The notes under the pieces: model-generated | Told to the model about the DNA's origin: nothing | The model's database searches: none | Seen by the model: only the letters and a program-made list of their open reading frames with translations | Made by a program: the position numbers and the translations under genes | Assembly (NCBI GenBank): GCA_903926385.1 | Contig: CAIYIS010000048.1 | Coordinates: forward strand, 1-64,000 | Source: an uncultured Bacteroidota bacterium | GTDB lineage: Bacteria > Bacteroidota > Bacteroidia > 2-12-FULL-35-15 | DNA length: 64,000 bases | Direction of reading: 5' to 3' | Shown here: positions 8,494-16,431 of the stretch, piece by piece | Position numbering within the stretch: the stretch's first letter is position 1 | Layout of the letters: each line of letters starts with the position of its first letter

Positions 8494-10779
8494 TTAAATT
8501 TTTTGAATAGTGAAATTAAATATTGTTCCTTTACCTAATGTTGAATTAATCCAGATTTCTCCCATATGGAGTTTTACTATTTTTTTGCAATGCGCTAAGC
8601 CAATACCTGTTCCTTCATATTCCTGCACAGTGTGAAGGCGCTGGAAGATTTCAAAAACGCGTTTGAAATGCTCCTGAGCTATTCCTATTCCGTTATCGCT
8701 TACCGCGAATTTCCATCCTTCTGTTATTTTTTCTGCTGAAATTTTTATTTTTAAAGCTTCGTCTTTTCTTTTGAATTTAATCGAATTCGAAATCAGGTTC
8801 TGAAACAATTGACGAGCTTCTTGTTCATATAAATTAAGTTCAGGTAGTTCAGCAATTTCAATAGTAGCTTCGCTTGTTTTTATAGAAGACTCTAAATCGG
8901 CTAGTATTTCTTTTAACATCTCATTACAGTTAACAAGTGTTAACTTCCTGTTTGCTCCAAGTTGAGAGAATTCCAAAAGTGTTTTGATTAACTTATTCAT
9001 TCGCTTTATGGCAGCCTTCACTGTTTCCAAATATACATGAGCCTGCTCATCTAATTTTTCCGCATAATCATCCTCGAATAGGTAAATATAGTTTTCTACT
9101 GTCCTTAGCGGTTCTTTTAAATCATGCGAAGCCAGGTAGGCATATTGTTCCAATTCCTGATTGTCTTTGGCAAGTTTTTCAAGTTTCTGATTTGTTATAG
9201 TCAATTCTTCTACTTTACTTCTTATGTTTTCTTCTGCTATCAGTCTATCCTGTTCGGCTCGTTTACTTTCTGTTATGTCTCTTCCTATAGCTTGTATTTC
9301 TATAACTTCATCCTTATTATTAAAAATGGCACTTTCAACCCATTCTTGCCATATCATATTCCCATTTTTATCAGTAATGGAGTAAATATGTGTATTGTTG
9401 GGATTCTTTTTGCTGAGATTAGCCAAAGCTGTTTTCATTTCAGCATGGTAATCTGCAGAAACAAAATCTGAAACCTTTTTTCCCATCAGCTCTTTCTCGC
9501 TTAAACCAAATGCTTCGCAATAGGGTTTATTAGCAAATTTAAGTGTAGTGTCTGGCAAAAATCTGCAAATCATTTCGTGCTGGGTTTGTACCACAGAATC
9601 CAATCGTTGCTCGTTATCCCTAAGTTTATCTATCGAAATATTCCGCATTTCTTCTACAGCAATTCCTGCGGAGATTATTTTTATAATTTGTTTCTCGTTT
9701 TCTTCGGGTATATACTTTCTTTTATAGACCAATGCCAACCAACCAATGGGTTGGTTATCCAACATTACAGCGCAGCCTGTGTAGGTTTTCATCCCTTGAA
9801 AATCACATTTCGATTTATTTTTCAATACTCGTATTTCGTCTGAATTGAAATGTTGAATTTCTTTTGTATTTAATTTACTGAAAATATCGAAATAGAAATG
9901 GCATGATTTTATTTCGGTGGAAACACCGCCTTGCCCTTTATTTTTATAGGTCTGAATTAGACACTCATCCGCTTTTGAATAAACCGCTATATCAGCTTTC
10001 AGCAGATCTCCGCTAAGCTTGGTTAGCAGTTCTATATTGCTTTTAGGGGCTGAACCAAACGAAAGGAAATTATCAGTGATTTTTGATAATCGATTGCTGG
10101 AGGTTTCTATCTTTTCTACTTGATTGTGTATGGTTTGATTTTTTTTTCTGTTAATGGCTCTTGCCAATACCTGTTGCGAAAAAATACTGAAAAGCATATC
10201 GCTTTCCACTTCCGGTTTTTCATAAAACATTTCTTTCCCTTCGAGAACTCCGCCAGTCAGCAAAAGCGAAATTTCGTTTTTTGTGTCAACGATATGTATT
10301 CCGTAAGCATAATTCAGCGGCAGCCAGGTTTTAATATTTTCGAATTCTTTCGAATCCAACTGAAGCTGATTGCTCTTGGTATTTGAGTCGCAAAGATGAC
10401 TCAATGCCGATTTTATTTTTGGATATTCTGTTTCTGCAAGCACAATTCCCTCCCCACCAAAACAAAGAAAATTAGGATTGTCCAGATGGGACAAGAAAAC
10501 AAGAGCCACTTCCGCTTCCATAATATCCACCACCGCTTCGGCCACCATTTTGCAAAACACATCATCTGACATACTGTCCAATGCCTGCTTATTGAAAGCG
10601 TGCATCCGTTTGTGCCGATTAATTTCATTGTCCAGTTTATTTCTGGTATTAATCAGCTTTTGCTCGGTTGACGAAAATCGGGTTACCCGAAGTTGTAAAT
10701 CGCGGTAGTCTTGCAGCAGCTCATCAAGAGTTCCTGTAAATTCCGGACTGCTTATTTTACTATTGTCATTTTTAGACAT
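8494..10779 (-). CDS. Cytosolic sensor histidine kinase with GAF-like and PAS domains
   Basis: A 761-aa kinase with no transmembrane segment. In order: an N-terminal coiled coil (about 15-60), two GAF-like regions (about 65-210 and 235-395), a PAS domain (about 400-515) ending in IQAIGRDITESKRAEQ, a coiled coil, HisKA with H-box LASHDLKEP (about 555), and HATPase_c with N-box QNLISNSIKF, G1 VSDNGIGI and G2 GTGIGLAHC. It directly follows the FIST gene and precedes the receiver by two bases. The context suggests that the FIST protein supplies the signal and the receiver takes the phosphate. The ligand of the GAF-like regions is unknown. Confidence 0.92.
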   Translation of the reverse strand: MSKNDNSKISSPEFTGTLDELLQDYRDLQLRVTRFSSTEQKLINTRNKLDNEINRHKRMHAFNKQALDSMSDDVFCKMVAEAVVDIMEAEVALVFLSHLDNPNFLCFGGEGIVLAETEYPKIKSALSHLCDSNTKSNQLQLDSKEFENIKTWLPLNYAYGIHIVDTKNEISLLLTGGVLEGKEMFYEKPEVESDMLFSIFSQQVLARAINRKKNQTIHNQVEKIETSSNRLSKITDNFLSFGSAPKSNIELLTKLSGDLLKADIAVYSKADECLIQTYKNKGQGGVSTEIKSCHFYFDIFSKLNTKEIQHFNSDEIRVLKNKSKCDFQGMKTYTGCAVMLDNQPIGWLALVYKRKYIPEENEKQIIKIISAGIAVEEMRNISIDKLRDNEQRLDSVVQTQHEMICRFLPDTTLKFANKPYCEAFGLSEKELMGKKVSDFVSADYHAEMKTALANLSKKNPNNTHIYSITDKNGNMIWQEWVESAIFNNKDEVIEIQAIGRDITESKRAEQDRLIAEENIRSKVEELTITNQKLEKLAKDNQELEQYAYLASHDLKEPLRTVENYIYLFEDDYAEKLDEQAHVYLETVKAAIKRMNKLIKTLLEFSQLGANRKLTLVNCNEMLKEILADLESSIKTSEATIEIAELPELNLYEQEARQLFQNLISNSIKFKRKDEALKIKISAEKITEGWKFAVSDNGIGIAQEHFKRVFEIFQRLHTVQEYEGTGIGLAHCKKIVKLHMGEIWINSTLGKGTIFNFTIQKI

Positions 10780-11970
10780 TTACTGTTTTCGGTATAGGGC
10801 GTAGAGTGCTGTGGTGTAATTATGATAGGTGTTTTCTCCGCCCAATCTTGCTATCTCTCCAAACCCGTACATTCCAAGCCATGGAGGACAAACTCCATTT
10901 TCTGAAAACGGAAATTGCATTTTATTCACCAATTCTTCTTTCAACACACGGTTGAACAAAAACCGACCTCTGGCCAAACAGTCGGCATGAAACATAGCCA
11001 CCAGTTTGCGGCCTTTTATTCGTTCCACCATAGTGGCCACCATTCGGTCCATTTCTTTAAATATCAACTCCTCGTCACGAGTAGTAAGCCATAATTTAGT
11101 GCCTTCGGCAATGTCGGTGGCGTAATACATGGTATCGTCCACTCGTTTGGTCACCACTTTTAAGATGTGCTGGTTTCCGTATTCCTTAGCTAATTCTGGA
11201 CTCAGTTTTTCGGCCAAAGCACCCACAGGTATTGTATCGCCACAGGTGGAAGTGGCCGGCAAACCAAGGCGTTGTGTAAACTCGGTCCAAGCTGGTTTTT
11301 CGTCTAGTTCTATTATCTGATTTCCGTTGGCTTTGGTTACCGTCATGGGTTCACCTATTGCCACAAAACCGTGTGTAGCTTGAGTATCTACAGCAAGTGT
11401 AGGGTCCGAAAAACCAACCATAAACACGCCATGTTCGTACACTTTATCTTCCACCAACTGATAGCTGATTACCCCTTTCATATTATCGGCCGAAGTGGCT
11501 CCAAAAATGGTTACTTCTTTACCAAAAACCGATTCGATGGCTGCTATACAACGATCGTTGGCAATGTCTATTCCCGATGCCAGAAAATAAATCATGTTTA
11601 TTCCCTTGTCTTTTGCATACAGGTCTTTGGCCACTTCCAAACTTTTTTCGTACGAATTATGCCCATAAATACCATCGGCAGATGCCACTGCTATTTCTTT
11701 TCCACGTACAGCCATAATGGCAATGTCTTTCATAGATTCGCTCACTCCTTCGCTGCCTATAATGCCGCAACACGAAGCTCCAACCACTTTGGCTCTGGGT
11801 GCCATGGCTCTTATCTGTTCGGATATTTCCAAAAAATCATGACCTATGGAGGCATGAACAATTACCAAATCGCAATTTGCGGAGGAGTAGCCAAGAGCGG
11901 TTTCCATACATTCTATAACCCCTCTTTTGGCATTTACGGTGCGAGTGCTCGCTGAAAAAAAGTTTAACAT
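10780..11970 (-). CDS. FIST domain signal-transduction protein (NosP-like architecture)
   Basis: A 396-aa soluble protein covering FIST_N (about 30-220, with the loop VVGASCCGIIG) and FIST_C (about 225-375, with ELDEKPAWTEF and AMFHADCLARGRFLF). FIST proteins are ligand sensors encoded beside histidine kinases; one characterised branch, NosP, binds heme and senses nitric oxide. Here the gene is first in an operon, with the stop codon touching the kinase start. Whether this protein binds heme cannot be shown from sequence. A CRP-type palindrome lies 92 bases upstream of the start. Confidence 0.88.
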   Translation of the reverse strand: MLNFFSASTRTVNAKRGVIECMETALGYSSANCDLVIVHASIGHDFLEISEQIRAMAPRAKVVGASCCGIIGSEGVSESMKDIAIMAVRGKEIAVASADGIYGHNSYEKSLEVAKDLYAKDKGINMIYFLASGIDIANDRCIAAIESVFGKEVTIFGATSADNMKGVISYQLVEDKVYEHGVFMVGFSDPTLAVDTQATHGFVAIGEPMTVTKANGNQIIELDEKPAWTEFTQRLGLPATSTCGDTIPVGALAEKLSPELAKEYGNQHILKVVTKRVDDTMYYATDIAEGTKLWLTTRDEELIFKEMDRMVATMVERIKGRKLVAMFHADCLARGRFLFNRVLKEELVNKMQFPFSENGVCPPWLGMYGFGEIARLGGENTYHNYTTALYALYRKQ

Positions 11971-12061
11971 GTTGCTTTGTTTTTTATGGTTCTACTTATA
12001 TTTTGAATTATTAATTTTTTCGTAACTTCTCTTGTTTGATTTTGAGTTAAATGTTATTTTG

Positions 12062-12083
12062 TAATGTGACTATTATCACATTA
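12062..12083. promoter_or_regulatory. CRP/FNR-family binding site candidate
   Basis: TAATGTGA, six bases, TCACATTA: a 22-bp perfect palindrome with 8-bp arms that contains the CRP consensus TGTGA-N6-TCACA exactly. It lies 92 bases upstream of the FIST start and is the only such match I noticed in the window. Family assignment is by motif only; no crp-like gene is in the window. Confidence 0.65.
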
Positions 12084-12292
12084 ATGTCATGCGAAAGCTT
12101 TAGTGTTAGGCAATATTATACAGAACAATAATCTATCGTTTTACTTTTCGTTGAAAACAATAATTTATTCGCCCAAATTATTTAAATCACCGCCCTATCA
12201 TTTTACGGGGTTTTCTTTCTTGCTCCTACATCCATAGTAAGGTATAGCATAGGGCATAATCAGGAAAAGGCATATATTGGATGCCCGAGATA

Positions 12293-12480
12293 GCCGAAAA
12301 ATGTTACTTTTTGATGAAAGTGTTAACGAAGATGGCGATAAAACTTTACTATGGACAATAAGTGTAACCCAAGATAGCAATAAAATAAATTTTTGGCAGA
12401 AGTCGGGAATACAAATTGGCGATAAAATAAGTTTTTGGCAGATAATGGGTACCCGATATGGCCAAAAAATGAATTTTTGA
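12293..12480. repeat. 42-bp tandem array 1 (about 4.5 degenerate units)
   Basis: Units start at 12293, 12335, 12377, 12419 and 12461, exactly 42 bases apart. The left half is conserved and AT-rich (GCRATAAAATAARTTTTTGG in the two best units; AAAAATGAATTTTTG in the last). The right half differs from unit to unit; two right halves contain a short palindrome (GTTAAC, GGGTACCC). A degenerate unit may precede 12293. The array is stop-free on both strands (67-aa and 97-aa ORFs with 14-residue repeats), as expected for a period divisible by three, and neither ORF looks like a real protein. Confidence 0.8.
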
Positions 12481-12568
12481 CGACTTGTCATCGCCCCTTC
12501 TTCCTCCGCCTTACTTGTGTAAAACTACTTGTATTTTATGGTTATATTTAATCGCAACCTGCAACCCG

Positions 12569-12586
12569 CAATTTGAAATCTGAAAT
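12569..12586. repeat. Dispersed short repeat (copy 1)
   Basis: The 18-mer CAATTTGAAATCTGAAAT recurs exactly at 37109-37126, where it expands into a TGAAATC array. Both copies lie a short distance downstream of a 42-bp array. Confidence 0.6.
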
Positions 12587-12929
12587 TTTGTCCCCTCGGA
12601 TATTTGAATTCACTCAGCCGACAAAAGTTATATCTGAACGAAATTATTATGTTTTGTCATTTGCTTACAATACATTTGTAGCAGAAACCTTATACAAGTA
12701 GTAAAACTAACCGACTGGGCGAAAGCCAAAAATGGAAGCACAACAAAACTCCGATGTTGCCATTATTGGTAAATAAAAAAAGTCTAATCAGCATTTAATG
12801 ATGTTACGCTAGCCCGCTTTTTAAACCGATGATAGCAAAACGAACTTACCCTGCTCCACCAACGGGTTTGCATTTATTTAATAAAATATAATAATCTTTA
12901 TCTGTTGAAATTGGTAAGTAAACTATCGA

Positions 12930-14036
12930 ATGAACACGCAGAAGAATAAATACAAGAAGGAGTCGGAAGTAATAAACCAACTTGGGCTGAAAGTGGCAGA
13001 TAATGTGGATTCTTTGTTGGCCTATTGGGACAAAGACCAGATTTGCAGGTTTGCAAATTATGCCTTTTTCAAGAAATTTGGTAAAACACGAGAAGAGTTA
13101 ATAGGCAAATACAATCTTCGCGAACTCTTGGGAGAGGAGGCTTATAAGGAAGCCCATAAATATGTGCAGGGAGTTTTAAAAGGCAATACTCAGGAGTTTG
13201 AAAATTCGATAGTATTTAAAGAAAACGAAAGACGTCAACTATTGGTTACCTATATTCCGGATAAAGAGGGTGAAGAGGTAAAAGGTTTTTTTGTTAAAGT
13301 AAGTGATATTACCGAAATCAAGCAAGCTCATGAGCGAGAAACGAAGTGTGCCATTTTGAAAGGAAAAAACCAGGAAATGGATTCGTTTGCAAAAATAATA
13401 TCTCACGACATTCGCGAACCTATGCTTAACATAAAGCAATACCTGATGTTGTTGGTTAACGAGTGTCGACCACATTTGGATGTGGAGGCAGTGAGTTATG
13501 TTACCGGTATGTTCCGGGCCCTCGAACGAATGGACACACTTACTCAAGGCTTGCTCAATTATTCTATATTAAGTCAAACCAAAATACTCGAACAGGTAGA
13601 TAGTAATGAGGTAATAAAACGGGTATTAAAAAAATTGGACTTGACCATACAGGAAACAAAAGCAGTTATTAAGTTAGAAAACCTGCCTGTGCTCAATGCT
13701 TTTCTTTTTGAATTGGGCATTTTGTTCGAAAATTTGATTGCAAATGCTATTAAATTCAGGCGAGGAAGTGTAATTCCCGAAATAACCATTGCGGCCACTC
13801 CATTACACAAAGGCTGGCAATTTGAAGTAAAAGATAACGGAATAGGGATAGACGAAAATCAACGCGAGAAAATTTTTAATTTGTTTCAACGCTTGCACAG
13901 CCGCAAAGAATACGAAGGAACGGGTATTGGACTTGGTTATTGCAAAAAAATAGTAGAACTTCATAATGGCAGCATTTGGGTAGAATCTGTTCCGGGCGAA
14001 TGGAGCACTTTTTATTTTACTGTTTTTACCGTATAA
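12930..14036 (+). CDS. PAS-domain sensor histidine kinase (copy 1 of a tandem pair)
   Basis: A 368-aa soluble kinase. PAS domain at about 20-130 (YWDKDQICRFANYAFFKKFG) ending in VSDITEIKQAHE, then a short coiled coil. HisKA has the phospho-accepting H159 in ISHDIREP. HATPase_c has N-box ENLIANAIKF, VKDNGIGI and GTGIGLGYC. There is no membrane segment, so the signal is cytosolic. The receiver gene follows after 10 bases. It is closely similar along its whole length to the kinase at 14688, so the module arose by tandem duplication. The ligand is unknown. Confidence 0.93.
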   Translation: MNTQKNKYKKESEVINQLGLKVADNVDSLLAYWDKDQICRFANYAFFKKFGKTREELIGKYNLRELLGEEAYKEAHKYVQGVLKGNTQEFENSIVFKENERRQLLVTYIPDKEGEEVKGFFVKVSDITEIKQAHERETKCAILKGKNQEMDSFAKIISHDIREPMLNIKQYLMLLVNECRPHLDVEAVSYVTGMFRALERMDTLTQGLLNYSILSQTKILEQVDSNEVIKRVLKKLDLTIQETKAVIKLENLPVLNAFLFELGILFENLIANAIKFRRGSVIPEITIAATPLHKGWQFEVKDNGIGIDENQREKIFNLFQRLHSRKEYEGTGIGLGYCKKIVELHNGSIWVESVPGEWSTFYFTVFTV

Positions 14037-14046
14037 ATAACAAACT

Positions 14047-14478
14047 ATGATGAGAAAAATAAAATGTGTACTATTGGTGGATGACGATGAAGACTGTCAT
14101 TTTTTTCATCAACGATTGCTTACTAAAATGAATTGCACCGAAAAAATTGCACTTGCCAATGACGGAAAAGAAGCCATAAATTATATTCACGATGCCATAG
14201 CGGGAAACAATACACTTCCCGAATTAATTTTTCTGGACATCAATATGCCTGGAATGAACGGATGGGATTTTTTGGACGAATTCGAAAAGTTGGACGAAAG
14301 TGTAAAAAATAAAATTATCATAATCATATTAACCACCTCCATTCATCCTGCCGATAAAAACAAATCATTAGAATATAAAACCGTGTCAGACTTTCAGCTA
14401 AAATTCCTTTCGGTAACCACATTGGATGGTATTGTTTCCCGATATTTTGGCGAAAATACCAATTTCCCTTTACAGTAA
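14047..14478 (+). CDS. Single-domain response regulator (copy 1)
   Basis: A 143-aa receiver with acidic cluster D12-D13-D14, phospho-acceptor D64 in IFLDINMPGMNG, and switch threonines in IILTTS. The conserved lysine (about K119) is present, but the cis-proline that normally follows it (KP) is replaced by phenylalanine (LKFLS). It is paired with the kinase 10 bases upstream. Its likely role is a phosphorelay or protein-contact receiver, as there is no DNA-binding domain. Confidence 0.92.
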   Translation: MMRKIKCVLLVDDDEDCHFFHQRLLTKMNCTEKIALANDGKEAINYIHDAIAGNNTLPELIFLDINMPGMNGWDFLDEFEKLDESVKNKIIIIILTTSIHPADKNKSLEYKTVSDFQLKFLSVTTLDGIVSRYFGENTNFPLQ

Positions 14479-14687
14479 TTGTGCTTCGGTAGCGTTCCAA
14501 TTAGAGAATTCATAATCCTTTTTTCAACAAAAGCGGTTAAATATAAATTACCAACACGGCACCGGTGGTGTCTTTTATCTAAAGTTTTAAATCAAAAAAG
14601 TACTAGGTTAGCAAATAATATTATTTTTACGCATTTTTTAAAAAGGAGAATACTAATAGGCTTGAAATTGTTTTAGTAAGCAATAAA

Positions 14688-15791
14688 ATGAATACCGAAA
14701 AAAATAGATACAATAACGAGTCGCTCGAAATAAACCATCTTGGCTTGATAGTGGCCGATAACGCGAAGTCGTTGTTAGCATATTGGGATAAAGATCAAAT
14801 TTGTCGATTTGCGAATAATACATATTACACCCGTTTTGGTAAAACACGAGAAGATTTAATTGGCAAATACAAACTTCGGGAGCTAGTGGGTGAAGAAAGT
14901 TATGCCAGAATACACCCTTATGTGCAAGAGGTATTGAAAGGCAAAGATCAGCAGTTTGAACATACTATTGTAAATCTGGAAGGAGAAACACGTCAAACAA
15001 AAGTTACCTATACTCCCGATATAGAAGATGGAGAGGTAAAAGGCTTTTTTGTTAAGTCGATAGACATTACAGAACTCAAACAGGCCCATGAGCATGAAAA
15101 AAATATAGCCATTCTTCAGGAGAAAAATAAGGAAATGGATGCTTTTGCAAAAATTATATCTCACGATCTCCGAGAGCCTTTGCTTAACATAAAACAATAC
15201 CTTATGCTTATAGATAACGAGTACAAACATCATTTGGAAGAGTCGGCTATAGGTTATATTAATGGTATCCATAGGTCGCTCGAACGAATGGAAATGCTTA
15301 CCGAGGGTTTGCTCAATTATTCAATATTAAGCCAAGCTAAAGAGCTAGAACAGGTGGATAGTAATGAAGTATTAAATCGGGTACTGGAAAAACTAGAATT
15401 AACCATTCAGGAAACAAACGCTTTTATTAAGGCAGAAAACCTGCCAATACTTAATGCTTATAAATTCGAATTTGGTATTTTGCTCGAAAATTTGATTACA
15501 AATGCCATAAAATACAGGAGGGAGAATACAATTCCCGAAATAGCTATTTCGGCAGTTCCGTTGCATAAGGGGTGGCAAATTGAAGTAAAAGATAACGGAA
15601 TAGGAATAGAAGAGAAAAATCTTGAAAAAATATTTAACATGTTTCAGCGATTGCATAACCGCAAAGAATACGAAGGAACTGGTATAGGACTTGGTTATTG
15701 CAAAAAAATAGTAGAACTTCATAAAGGCACTATTTGGGTAGAATCCATCCCGGGGTTATCGAGCACGTTTTATTTTACTATATTCGCATAA
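14688..15791 (+). CDS. PAS-domain sensor histidine kinase (copy 2 of a tandem pair)
   Basis: A 367-aa paralogue of the kinase at 12930, with the same layout: PAS (about 20-130), coiled coil, HisKA with H159 in ISHDLREP, and HATPase_c with N-box ENLITNAIKY, VKDNGIGI and GTGIGLGYC. Substitutions are concentrated in the PAS and inter-domain region (for example NNTYYTRFG against NYAFFKKFG), which suggests that the copies may have separated in signal or partner specificity. The receiver follows after 15 bases. The 209-base gap before this gene shows nothing coding. Confidence 0.93.
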   Translation: MNTEKNRYNNESLEINHLGLIVADNAKSLLAYWDKDQICRFANNTYYTRFGKTREDLIGKYKLRELVGEESYARIHPYVQEVLKGKDQQFEHTIVNLEGETRQTKVTYTPDIEDGEVKGFFVKSIDITELKQAHEHEKNIAILQEKNKEMDAFAKIISHDLREPLLNIKQYLMLIDNEYKHHLEESAIGYINGIHRSLERMEMLTEGLLNYSILSQAKELEQVDSNEVLNRVLEKLELTIQETNAFIKAENLPILNAYKFEFGILLENLITNAIKYRRENTIPEIAISAVPLHKGWQIEVKDNGIGIEEKNLEKIFNMFQRLHNRKEYEGTGIGLGYCKKIVELHKGTIWVESIPGLSSTFYFTIFA

Positions 15792-15806
15792 TTACATTAA
15801 CTTACT

Positions 15807-16238
15807 TTGATGAAAATAATAAATTGTGTATTGTTGGTAGATGATGATGAAGATTGTCATTTTTTTCATCAACGATTGCTAAATAAAATGGATTGCATGC
15901 AAGAAATTGCTGTAACCAGAAACGGTCAGGAGGCCATCAATTATATGCATGGTGCTGTTGCCGGAAATAATACTCTGCCTGATATAATTTTTCTGGATAT
16001 AAATATGCCAGTGATGAACGGATGGGATTTTTTGGACGAATTCGAAAAGCTAGACGAAAGTATAAAAAATAAAATTATCATAATCATATTAACCACATCC
16101 ATTCATCCTGCCGATAAAGACAAGTCGTTAGAATATAAAAGTGTTTCGGAATTTCAGCTAAAATATCTATCGAAAGAAGCATTGGAAAGTATCCTTTCTC
16201 GACATTTTAAAGAAAATACTGAATTGCCAGTACATTAA
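15807..16238 (+). CDS. Single-domain response regulator (copy 2)
   Basis: A 143-aa receiver, closely similar to the one at 14047, including identical nucleotide runs around the switch threonine. D12-D13-D14, the phospho-acceptor in IFLDINMPVMNG, ILTTS and the lysine in FQLKYLS are present; again the proline after the lysine is lost, here to tyrosine. It ends the duplicated kinase-receiver module and is followed by a terminator about 60 bases on. Confidence 0.92.
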   Translation: MMKIINCVLLVDDDEDCHFFHQRLLNKMDCMQEIAVTRNGQEAINYMHGAVAGNNTLPDIIFLDINMPVMNGWDFLDEFEKLDESIKNKIIIIILTTSIHPADKDKSLEYKSVSEFQLKYLSKEALESILSRHFKENTELPVH

Positions 16239-16300
16239 TCGCGTATTTGTAATTCAGGTATTTATATCAGAAAGTAAAATAGGTGCTGAAAACCCCTATA

Positions 16301-16328
16301 AAGCCTCGAATTTATTAGAGGCTTTTTT
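16301..16328 (+). terminator. Terminator after the second kinase-receiver pair
   Basis: Stem AAGCCTC / GAGGCTT (16301-16307 with 16318-16324), ten-base loop, then a run of six T. Confidence 0.85.
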
Positions 16329-16407
16329 ATAACTATCCAAGCTCAATCATGAAATCTATTATCTCAAATCTCATTTCTCAAATCTGTTTACTTTCCAACT
16401 TTAAGTT

Positions 16408-16415
16408 TATCTTTG
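16408..16415 (+). promoter_or_regulatory. -7 promoter element of the epimerase gene
   Basis: TATCTTTG matches TAnnTTTG and lies 16 bases before the ATG at 16432. The -33 region is T-rich without an exact TTTG. Confidence 0.55.
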
Positions 16416-16431
16416 TCGTCTAATTGACAAT

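Larger units (their letters stand above)
11971..12929. other. Long intergenic region upstream of two signalling operons
   Basis: This 959-base gap contains a CRP-type palindrome (12062-12083), a 42-bp tandem array (12293-12480) and a short dispersed repeat (12569-12586). At 12671-12678 there is a TACATTTG box that could be a -7 element for the downstream kinase, without a well-spaced -33. A 14-codon ORF at 12732-12776 (MEAQQNSDVAIIGK) resembles the first residues of a dinucleotide-binding enzyme and may be a remnant. No full-length gene is present. Confidence 0.6.

Noticed and set aside
11371-11955. 194-aa plus-strand ORF opposite the FIST gene
   Set aside because: Antisense shadow of a well-supported coding gene; histidine/tyrosine-rich composition reflects the reverse strand codons.
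12293-12480. CRISPR array
   Set aside because: The constant half is degenerate and short, there is no strict repeat-spacer structure, arrays 2 and 3 have repeated 'spacers', and no cas gene is in the window.
12198-12491. 97-aa and 67-aa ORFs over array 1
   Set aside because: Same reason as the other arrays: stop-free 42-bp period, both strands open.
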